Assembly (NCBI GenBank): GCA_902555535.1
Contig: CACDTB010000003.1
Span: 1-64,000, forward strand
Reading direction: 5' to 3'
Length of the DNA stretch: 64,000 nt
Origin: an uncultured Pelagibacteraceae bacterium
GTDB lineage: Bacteria; Pseudomonadota; Alphaproteobacteria; Pelagibacterales; Pelagibacteraceae
Each line of letters opens with the position of its first letter. Position 1 is the first letter of the stretch. Below, one piece after another: positions 56,340 through 64,000 of the stretch. The position numbers and the translations under genes are program-made. A model generated the notes under the pieces. It was not told the origin of the DNA. It was given only the letters and a program-made list of their open reading frames with translations, and searched no databases.

Positions 56340-57356
56340 TTATAGAGCGGCGCTAACTTTTTTAGCAACGTCTGCTGGTACCCAATCTTTCCACATGCTT
56401 TCATTTTTTAAGAAGTGCATCGCAGTAAGTTCCATATCACCATCTGACTCATCTTCATAAAAAGCTAACATTTTGTTAACTGTAGCTGTTGGAATAGTAT
56501 ATTTCTTTAAGAAATCAGTTTCTTTAGGATTAGCTTTCGCCCAATCAGTTAAAACAGATTTTGTCAAAGCCATATCTCTATATTCACATGCGCAGCTTTT
56601 CTTGTAAGCATCTGGTCCGTTTGCTTTAATATCTTCAACAACAGCGGACATAGAATTCCAACAATCAGAATCAAATTTTGGTTCTGAAAGTCTAACAAGG
56701 TCAACTTTACCCATTAGACCAGTTGGTGCCCAGTAATATGTAAAGATTGGTTTTTTCTTAGCAAAAGCTCCTGCAATAGCAGCATCTAATGCTCCACCTG
56801 AACCCGGGTCAAAGTTAGTATAGTACTTATCTAAACCATACTCTATTTGTTTAACCAAGTTAACAGTATAACAAGTCCAACCTGAAATACAGCTAGTCAT
56901 TCTTCCTTTTGAAGGATCTTCTGGATCTTTAAATAAAGCTGCAATTTTTGGATCTTTCATATCATCAACTGATTTCAAATTGTATTTATCAGCTGTTGCT
57001 TTATCTACATAGAATGCTTGTTGAGAGTCTGGTGTGTTAACTCCAATATTAATAATAGTGCCAGCCTTTTCATGTGGCTCGTAATTAGCAATAATGTTGT
57101 CATACCAAACTTCAGTAATAACATCTAATTGACCGTCGTAATGAGCAGCCATTATTGGGGTAGTACTTCCTTTAGTTACAGAAACTTCACACCCGTATCC
57201 TTTTTCAAGGATGAAGGTAGTGATAGCTGTATGGATGTTTGCACTACTCCAGTCAAAATCTCCCAATCTTGCCTTACAATCACCAGCGTTTGCATTACTT
57301 ACAATCAAAGATGACAGTAGGAAAATTGAGATTGTTAATCTCTTTAAAAACTTCAT
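56340..57356 (-). CDS. proX: Glycine betaine/quaternary-amine periplasmic binding protein
   Basis: Signal peptide ..SNANAGDCKARLGDFDWSSANIHTAITTFILEKGYGCEVSVTKGSTTPIMAAHYDGQLDV. Confidence 0.88.
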   Translation of the reverse strand: MKFLKRLTISIFLLSSLIVSNANAGDCKARLGDFDWSSANIHTAITTFILEKGYGCEVSVTKGSTTPIMAAHYDGQLDVITEVWYDNIIANYEPHEKAGTIINIGVNTPDSQQAFYVDKATADKYNLKSVDDMKDPKIAALFKDPEDPSKGRMTSCISGWTCYTVNLVKQIEYGLDKYYTNFDPGSGGALDAAIAGAFAKKKPIFTYYWAPTGLMGKVDLVRLSEPKFDSDCWNSMSAVVEDIKANGPDAYKKSCACEYRDMALTKSVLTDWAKANPKETDFLKKYTIPTATVNKMLAFYEDESDGDMELTAMHFLKNESMWKDWVPADVAKKVSAAL

Positions 57357-57487
57357 TAAATTATCTCCTTAAGGTTAAGTTTTAATATCGAGATTTAATA
57401 ATGAATGTAGATAAAAAACAAGCTTTGAATTATGAATACAACTATTAATTGAGTTGATTTGATTACTCTTTTATATAAAAATTAACT

Positions 57488-58618
57488 GTGAGCTCAATTT
57501 CTAAACTAGAAAAAAATTCAACATATTTAAAAGTTATTTGGAATGATGGTGAAGAAAGTAAGTTTAATTACCTTTGGCTAAGAGATAATTGTCCAACTGC
57601 TCATGATAAAAACTCGAGACATAGAATGTTTAATATTTTGGAAGTCTCACAAAACATTAATCCCACAAAATATTCTATAAGTTCAGATGGAAAATTAGAA
57701 ATTGAATGGAGCGAAGGAGATCACACAAGTTATTACGATCCTAAATGGTTAAGAGAAAACTGTTATACTTTAAAAAATAAGCAAAAGTATGTTTCTCCTT
57801 ATAAACTTTGGGATAATTCACTAGAAAAAAACTTAGAATCGATTCAAATTGATCATGATGAAATTGTAAATTCTGACAAAGGATTGATTAAATGGTTAGA
57901 GCTTCTACATTATACTGGAATAGCCATTGTTAAAAATGCTCCAGTAGAAAAAAATTCTGCATTAAAAGTTTTAAACCGTATAAGTCATACTCGAGAAACT
58001 TTTTTTAAAACACCTTTTGAAGTAATTAATATTCCAAAACCAAATAATTCTGCATATACAGCGCACGCCTTAAGAAATCATATGGATTTGCCTTGGTTTG
58101 AAAATCCACCTGGTTATCAATTTTTACACTGTTTAATAAACTCAGCGAAGGGTGGCGACTCATCAGCTGTAGATGCATTTGCTGTGGCAGATTATTTAAA
58201 AAATAACGAAAAAGATACTTTTGATATATTGGTAAACACTCCACTTAAATTTAGAGATAAAGACTACACTCAAGAAGCAGTACGAAGTGTACATGGTACA
58301 GCAATATCACTTACTAAGGACGGAGATTACAATGATATTCGTTATAGCATTGCAACATTAGATGCTCTTGATTGCCATCCGGATATAATGGACTCAGTTT
58401 ACAAAGCTCATCATCGATTTGGAAATTTATTACATGACTCTAAATTTCAAATTAATTTCAGATTAGAGCCAGGTGATATTTTTTCATTTAACAATAGAAG
58501 ATTACTTCATGGAAGAACAGAATTTGATCCAAACTCAGGACACAGGCATCTTCAAGGTTATTATATGGATAGAGATGAAATAATTGGAAGATTAAATTAT
58601 CTTAAGCAACAATTATAA
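57488..58618 (+). CDS. Gamma-butyrobetaine hydroxylase/TmpA-like 2OG-Fe(II) oxygenase
   Basis: N-terminal BBOX domain FNYLWLRDNCPTAHDKNSRHR; LRNHMDLPWFENPPGYQFLHCL; FNNRRLLHGRTEFD; GTG start. Confidence 0.88.
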   Translation: MSSISKLEKNSTYLKVIWNDGEESKFNYLWLRDNCPTAHDKNSRHRMFNILEVSQNINPTKYSISSDGKLEIEWSEGDHTSYYDPKWLRENCYTLKNKQKYVSPYKLWDNSLEKNLESIQIDHDEIVNSDKGLIKWLELLHYTGIAIVKNAPVEKNSALKVLNRISHTRETFFKTPFEVINIPKPNNSAYTAHALRNHMDLPWFENPPGYQFLHCLINSAKGGDSSAVDAFAVADYLKNNEKDTFDILVNTPLKFRDKDYTQEAVRSVHGTAISLTKDGDYNDIRYSIATLDALDCHPDIMDSVYKAHHRFGNLLHDSKFQINFRLEPGDIFSFNNRRLLHGRTEFDPNSGHRHLQGYYMDRDEIIGRLNYLKQQL

Positions 58619-59254
58619 GTTTTCGAATATTAGATTATTTTTTTTATTATATTTTTTGAATTCAGAATTATTTTTAATTGTATAAAAATATTTTTTAATC
58701 TTTAGGTTCTGAATTTTGTTGTTTTTGATGTATGATTTATCAAGAATTAAGTAATCTATATTTTTAATTATTGATTTTTTTACTATCGATTTCACTGTTG
58801 TTGGTGGTGAAAAAGACAAACCCACTTTTATTTTTTTATTTAGTTTTAAAAGATTAAAAATATTTTGATGTTTAAAGGAAATAAAAACACATTTTGAATA
58901 TTTAGATGTTTCATTAATTAGTTTTTTAAGCAATTTTGTTGAAAATTTCGGCTTAATTTCAATAAATAAATAGAATTTATTTTTTGATATCTTTAATAAA
59001 TCTTGGAGTAGAGGAATTGTTTTATTTTGTTTGAGACTTATTTCTTTTAACTTTTGATAATTTAAGTTTTTAACACTTTGTTTTTTTTTGAAAATTCTTG
59101 TTAAAGTAAAGTCGTGATAACAGACAAATATATTATCTTTAGTTGCATGTATATCGGTTTCTATTCCAAATCCTTTTTTAAATGATTGTTTAAATGAATT
59201 TAAAAGGTTTTCTTTATATTTTTTGTTTACAATCCCACGATGGATTAAATGCAT
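58613..59254 (-). CDS. Glycerophosphodiester phosphodiesterase family protein
   Basis: HRG...ENLLNSFKQSFKKGFGIETDIHATKDNIFVCYHDFTLTR. Confidence 0.87.
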   Translation of the reverse strand: MHLIHRGIVNKKYKENLLNSFKQSFKKGFGIETDIHATKDNIFVCYHDFTLTRIFKKKQSVKNLNYQKLKEISLKQNKTIPLLQDLLKISKNKFYLFIEIKPKFSTKLLKKLINETSKYSKCVFISFKHQNIFNLLKLNKKIKVGLSFSPPTTVKSIVKKSIIKNIDYLILDKSYIKNNKIQNLKIKKYFYTIKNNSEFKKYNKKNNLIFENL

Positions 59255-59260
59255 AAATTT

Positions 59261-60691
59261 TTATTTCCATCCAGTTACAGTTTTAACTTCTAGATACTCA
59301 TCAAGACCCCAAACACCGCCCTCTCTACCATTTCCTGATTGTCTGTAACCTCCAAAAGGGGTTCCAGAATCAGCTGCATTGCCATTAATATAAACACAAC
59401 CAGATCTTAATTTTTTAGCAACTCTATGTGCTTTTTCTCTATCTTCTGTCTGTAAATAATTCCCCAAACCATAAGAAGTATCATTAACAATGTTTACTGC
59501 TTCATCTTCAGTTTCAAACGGAATAATAGAAAGGACAGGACCAAAGATTTCTTCTTTAGCTATTCTCATGTCGTTTGTAACATTTGTAAAAATTGTTGGT
59601 TTTATAAAATAACCTTTATTTAATCCGTTAGGTAACTCTGGACCACCGGCTGCTAACGTTGCACCTTCAGAAATTCCGCTTTCAATTAAATTGATGATCT
59701 TGTCATATTGAGTTTTGGATATTACAGGTCCTATGTGATCCCCTTTCTTTGAGGCTTGATCTACATTAATTTTATTTGCTTCATCAACTGCTTCATCAAC
59801 TGCTCTTTTGTAAATAGATTTTTCAACTAACATTCTTGTTGGTGCATCACAAGATTGACCAGAATTACTCATAACATTTCTTATGCCATCTCGAACAGCA
59901 TTTTTGTAACTATCTGCAAAAACTATGTTTCCACCTTTGCCTCCAAGTTCCAAACAAACTCTTTTAATTGTTTCTGCTGCATTTTTTGAAATAAGTCTTC
60001 CAGCACGAGTTGATCCTGTAAAAGAAACCATATCAATATCAGGATGACTTGATATTTGTGTTCCAACACCTGCGCCATCACCATTTACTAAATTAAATAC
60101 ACCATCAGGAAATCCAACTTCATCAATCATTTCAGCAAACAACATCCCAGAGATAGGAGCTATTTCAGAAGGTTTAAGTATCATCGTACACCCAGTTGCA
60201 AATGCAGGTACGACCTTAAGAGCTATTTGGTTTATAGGCCAATTCCATGGAGTAATTAATCCACATACTCCAATTGGCTCATAACAAATATGGTTGTTTG
60301 ATTTTTGATCAAAGTGTTCATCAAAATTAAATTCTTTCAATCTTAAAATAAAATCTTCTAAATGTGCTTGTCCCGATCCAGTTTGAACATCAGTAGCCCA
60401 ATCCATTGGAGCTCCCATTTCTAGCGAAATAGCTTCTGCCATTTCACCAAATCTTTTTTTATAAACTACTAATAATTTTTCCAGCAAATCCAACCTTTCT
60501 TCTTTGCTAGTTTCTTTCCAGGTTTTAAATGCAGTTTTTGCAGCTTTAACTGCGTTATCTGTGTCTTTTTTTGAACCTAATGAAATAATTGCACAAGGAT
60601 CTTCATTACAAGGATTGATTACCTCAAAATCGTTTTTTTCGATTGGGTCAACCCATTTTCCGTTTATGTAAAATTTTCTTTTATCTAACAT
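59261..60691 (-). CDS. NAD(P)-dependent aldehyde dehydrogenase
   Basis: CLELGGKGGNIVFAD, NSGQSCDAPTRM, EEIFGPVLSIIPF, TPFGGYRQSGNGREGG. Confidence 0.9.
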   Translation of the reverse strand: MLDKRKFYINGKWVDPIEKNDFEVINPCNEDPCAIISLGSKKDTDNAVKAAKTAFKTWKETSKEERLDLLEKLLVVYKKRFGEMAEAISLEMGAPMDWATDVQTGSGQAHLEDFILRLKEFNFDEHFDQKSNNHICYEPIGVCGLITPWNWPINQIALKVVPAFATGCTMILKPSEIAPISGMLFAEMIDEVGFPDGVFNLVNGDGAGVGTQISSHPDIDMVSFTGSTRAGRLISKNAAETIKRVCLELGGKGGNIVFADSYKNAVRDGIRNVMSNSGQSCDAPTRMLVEKSIYKRAVDEAVDEANKINVDQASKKGDHIGPVISKTQYDKIINLIESGISEGATLAAGGPELPNGLNKGYFIKPTIFTNVTNDMRIAKEEIFGPVLSIIPFETEDEAVNIVNDTSYGLGNYLQTEDREKAHRVAKKLRSGCVYINGNAADSGTPFGGYRQSGNGREGGVWGLDEYLEVKTVTGWK

Positions 60692-60712
60692 TTATTAATC
60701 CTAACATATTAA

Positions 60713-61654
60713 TTAAATTTCATAGCCTTTTTCTTCTGGTTCATTATCCACAAGCTCATCAGGAAATCCATCGGCTCTAAAATCAATTTTATTTAAATCT
60801 TCCATTCTTTTTACAATCATTGATGACCATGCTCTTGAACCATATTTTTTTTCTCCATCTTTAAATATTTCAACTATCTTTGGAGAAATCTCTAATGGAG
60901 CATTTAATTTCTTTGCTAGATTATCGAATAACCCAGTATCTTTTAGAACAAGATCCATTGTGAAATTAATATTATAAGAACCATTTAAAATAACCTGACT
61001 TTCTGTTTCATGAACAAATGAGTTTCCAGATGAAACTGCAATACCCTTAAATGTTTTAGCTAGATCTAAATTTGATTTTTTTGCAACAGTCCATGCCTCA
61101 CCTAATGCTACCAAATGAACTGATGCTAAATAATTTGTTATGACTTTAAGAACTGATGCACTACCTAATTCACCAGTATGTAATACTTTTCTACCCATTA
61201 CAGTTAAGGCTGGTAAAATTTTTTTGAAAGCTTTTCTTTCTCCACCTACAAATATAGCAATATTACCTGTGGCCGCTCTATGACATCCTCCACTAACAGG
61301 TCCATCTAGTGGGATAGCTTTTTTTGATATCACCTTATTTCCAAGTCTTTTAACCTCATCCTTATCTGTTGTACTCATTTCTAACCAAATTTTATTTTCT
61401 GATAAACCATTTAGAATTCCATCTTCATTTTCCATAACCTCCGCAGAAACCTCAGGTGAAGGAAGTGAAGTAATAATTAGATCAGTTTGTTCTGCCAATT
61501 CTTTAGGAGATTTTGCAACTTTAGCACCTAGCTTTTTGAATTCATTTGTTAAACTTTCATCTATTTCTCTTATAGTAAGATCAAAATGATTTCTTATTAA
61601 GCTTCCAGCTAGTTTACCGCCTACATTTCCTAAACCTATAAAACCTATTTTCAT
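60713..61654 (-). CDS. 3-hydroxyisobutyrate dehydrogenase-family NAD(P)-dependent oxidoreductase
   Basis: IGFIGLGNVGGKLAGSLI, DGPVSGGCHRAATGNIAIFVGG. Confidence 0.87.
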   Translation of the reverse strand: MKIGFIGLGNVGGKLAGSLIRNHFDLTIREIDESLTNEFKKLGAKVAKSPKELAEQTDLIITSLPSPEVSAEVMENEDGILNGLSENKIWLEMSTTDKDEVKRLGNKVISKKAIPLDGPVSGGCHRAATGNIAIFVGGERKAFKKILPALTVMGRKVLHTGELGSASVLKVITNYLASVHLVALGEAWTVAKKSNLDLAKTFKGIAVSSGNSFVHETESQVILNGSYNINFTMDLVLKDTGLFDNLAKKLNAPLEISPKIVEIFKDGEKKYGSRAWSSMIVKRMEDLNKIDFRADGFPDELVDNEPEEKGYEI

Positions 61655-62523
61655 TTTATTTCCTCTTCTTTTTTATTTTTTGTAAATATAATTAAAATCA
61701 CACCTACTATTATTATTGCACCACCTATAAATAATTCTTGTGTTGGTTTTTCACCTAAAAGAAAAATTGCAGCCAATAATCCTGTTGGGGGTATACCCAT
61801 GGTAACGATAGGAAGCACTTTATAAAGCGGGTTGTTTTTTAAAACATAATAGAAACAACCATAAGTAATTGGTTGCATTATGAAACCAATATAAATTGCA
61901 ATGACCCAGTGATCAATCTTGGCATTTGTTAAATAATTAATTGTATTTCCATCAATTATTGATGAAAGCATTATTAAAATTGGCCCAGAGAAAAATGCTA
62001 ACCAAGCAACTAGAGCCAAAGGATTTATCTCCTTGCTCAAAGGTTTAACCATAACTTGTCCAAGAGCCCATATGGCAGACCCTAAAATCGTAAGGCCAAT
62101 TCCAATAAACTTCCCATCTAAGTTAGGAGATCCAGTTAAAATATAAACACCAACAAAAGCGATAGCTATACCAATCAAAGCTCTAATAGTTGGTTTTTCT
62201 TTAAGCATGAAGTAAGCAAAAATAACTCCAAACGGAACTTCCATCTGAACCAAAAGAACTGCTGAAGATGCATCAATTAAATCTAAACCAGTATATGTAA
62301 TACTATATTGCAACGTATTAGCCACTAATGATGCAGCAAATATTCTTTTCAAATATCCTTTTGGTATTGGAAACCACCAAATTAATATTGATGCAGCAAA
62401 TGTAAATCTTATACCCATTAAAAGTATAGGGGGGAAAGATTCAAAAGCAGGTTTTGCAATTACAAAACCGAAGCCTAAAAAAATAGGCACCAAGGAGGCT
62501 ACAAAAGTATCTTTTATATTCAT
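61651..62523 (-). CDS. EamA/DMT-family transporter
   Basis: 10-TM DMT pattern, LKEKPTIRALIGIAIAFVGVYILTG. Confidence 0.85.
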   Translation of the reverse strand: MNIKDTFVASLVPIFLGFGFVIAKPAFESFPPILLMGIRFTFAASILIWWFPIPKGYLKRIFAASLVANTLQYSITYTGLDLIDASSAVLLVQMEVPFGVIFAYFMLKEKPTIRALIGIAIAFVGVYILTGSPNLDGKFIGIGLTILGSAIWALGQVMVKPLSKEINPLALVAWLAFFSGPILIMLSSIIDGNTINYLTNAKIDHWVIAIYIGFIMQPITYGCFYYVLKNNPLYKVLPIVTMGIPPTGLLAAIFLLGEKPTQELFIGGAIIIVGVILIIFTKNKKEEEIK

Positions 62524-62580
62524 GCCTATTTTAATATTAATGATTATTAAAGAACTTGTGATATATTCACTTTTTAAAAA

Positions 62581-63327
62581 ATGATTTCAACAAAAATAGA
62601 TCCAAAGTTTATCCGCCAAGCTAATCCTAGAGTTGGCTTAATTGCTCTTGCAAGTGACTTTATGATTGAAAAAGATTTTATTAATGTAATTAAAAATAGG
62701 AAAATTGATTTTTTTGTTAATCGTATTGAATGCTACAACCCTCTCACGAAAGAGAACCTAATCAAAATGGCTAACAAAGTAACGGAAGTAACTAAAGATA
62801 TTTTGCCTGATCAAGATCTGGATTGTGTAGTTTATGGGTGTACTTCGGGGACTATTGCAGCTGGTCACGAATCAATAGAAAAAAAAGTCAAAGTTGCAAA
62901 ACCTATGGCTGAAGTTTCAACTCCTAGCACTGCAGCTATTAAAGCATTAAAGAAATTAAATATTAATAAAGTTTCAATTTTTACACCTTACAGTAAAAAA
63001 TTAAACGATGATGTTTTAGATTATTTTAAAAGTGAAGGTTTCGAAGTTACTTCAAATTCATACTTTGATATTCAAGATGATTATGATATTGGAAAAGTTG
63101 ATCAAAATTATTTATATGAGGTTCTCTCAAAAATAGATTTGAAGGGGGCAGATGCTTTGTTTGTTTCATGCACTGCGTTACCAGTTTTAGAAATTATTGA
63201 TAAATTAGAAAAAAAATTAAATACAATAGTTTTATCTAGTAATCAGGCTTTAATTTGGGATACTCTTGTAAAAATTAAAAAAAATAATTCAGTTGAAGGG
63301 TTTGGAAAATTATTCCAAGTAAATTAA
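62581..63327 (+). CDS. Asp/Glu racemase / maleate isomerase-like protein (EutA-like)
   Basis: NPRVGLIALASDFMIEKDF..DCVVYGCTSGTIAAG..VSTPSTAAIKALKKL..ALFVSCTALPVLEII. Confidence 0.82.
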   Translation: MISTKIDPKFIRQANPRVGLIALASDFMIEKDFINVIKNRKIDFFVNRIECYNPLTKENLIKMANKVTEVTKDILPDQDLDCVVYGCTSGTIAAGHESIEKKVKVAKPMAEVSTPSTAAIKALKKLNINKVSIFTPYSKKLNDDVLDYFKSEGFEVTSNSYFDIQDDYDIGKVDQNYLYEVLSKIDLKGADALFVSCTALPVLEIIDKLEKKLNTIVLSSNQALIWDTLVKIKKNNSVEGFGKLFQVN

Positions 63328-64000
63328 TGACTTTTACTAAAGAAGAGTTCAAACAAAGATTAACAAAAGTTCAAAAAATGATGCAGGAAAAAGGCATCGA
63401 ACTTTTAATTTCACATGATACAAATAATATGAATTATTTAACAGGTTATGATGCATGGTCTTTTTATTATGCTCAATGTGCTATTGTTCATGTAAATGCC
63501 GATGAACCTTTATGTTTTGTAAGAGCACAAGACGCTGGAGGTGCATATATAACAACTTACCTAAAAAATGAGAGTATTATTGTTTATGATGAAAATTACA
63601 TTCATAAATGGCCAAAACATCCTTATGATTATTTAGTTGAAATAATTAAAGAGAGAAAGTGGGACAAACTAAATATAGGTGTTGAAATGGATGCCCATTA
63701 TTTCACTGCATTCTGTTATGAAAAAATTAAACAGGGATTACCAAACGCACAAATAAAAGATAGTGATCGTTTGGTTAATTGGGCAAGATTAGTTAAATCT
63801 GATGCTGAAATTGGTTTTATGAAATCTGCTGCAAAAATATCAGAAAAAGGAATGAAAACTGCAATGGAAGTAATTAAACCAGGCGTTAGACAATGTGATG
63901 CTGTAGGTGAAATTCAAAAAACATTATTTTATGGTACAGAGAAATTTGGCGGTGAGTATTCTAGTATTGCAACTTTACTACCAACAGGAAAAGGAACTTC
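63327..64000 (+). CDS. M24-family peptidase/creatinase-like, ectoine hydrolase (DoeA/EutD)-like, 3'-truncated
   Basis: Open frame to window end from ATG overlapping upstream stop: MTFTKEEFKQRLTKVQKMMQEKGIELLISHDTNNMNYLTGYDAWSFYYAQCAIV.. Confidence 0.8.
   Translation, partial: MTFTKEEFKQRLTKVQKMMQEKGIELLISHDTNNMNYLTGYDAWSFYYAQCAIVHVNADEPLCFVRAQDAGGAYITTYLKNESIIVYDENYIHKWPKHPYDYLVEIIKERKWDKLNIGVEMDAHYFTAFCYEKIKQGLPNAQIKDSDRLVNWARLVKSDAEIGFMKSAAKISEKGMKTAMEVIKPGVRQCDAVGEIQKTLFYGTEKFGGEYSSIATLLPTGKGT

Noticed and set aside
1-64000. CRISPR arrays, tRNA/rRNA genes, transposases, riboswitches
   Set aside because: No direct-repeat/spacer pattern, no tRNA-like CCA/T-loop segments, no transposase motifs and no recognisable glycine or SAM riboswitch core found on reading; a covariance-model scan would be needed to exclude small RNAs

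Overview
AT-rich, gene-dense window typical of an oligotrophic marine alphaproteobacterium. SAR11/Pelagibacterales-like is my inference from composition and gene content and is not verified. Nearly the whole 64 kb is catabolic or transport accessory content in long co-directional blocks. (1) 1-8861 (+): branched-chain amino-acid-type ABC transporter genes with azlCD, a CsiD/GlaH-type glutarate hydroxylase and a ProC-like reductase. (2) 8894-15901 (-): LivK, ALDH, hydrolase, AA_synth-family protein, TPP enzyme, LLM flavoprotein. (3) 16082-25457: 2OG-Fe(II) oxygenases, DMT exporters, and an operon with a TauD-type oxygenase, a PhnZ-like HD oxygenase, a GMC oxidoreductase and a betainyl-CoA-thioesterase-like protein. 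(4) 25698-37246 (+): a divergent proteorhodopsin-family gene heads a tight block with a flotillin/SPFH protein, N,N-dimethylformamidase-like subunits, a Na+/solute symporter, an Fe-ADH and a metallo-beta-lactamase-fold protein. (5) 37247-49857 (-): a CUT2-like ABC transporter fused syntenically to a biotin carboxylase/PxpABC (urea-carboxylase-like) set. Several of its proteins share short peptide repeats and C-terminal tails. (6) 50-60.7 kb: carnitine/gamma-butyrobetaine to glycine betaine genes with ProXWV. (7) The right edge enters an EutA/EutD(DoeA)-like ectoine-type degradation module. The strongest candidates for something undescribed are the rhodopsin (DTT motif, helix-F W->F and P->H) with its flotillin partner, and the shared tail/repeat peptide system in the transporter-PxpABC operon. 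No rRNA, tRNA, CRISPR or transposase was recognised.
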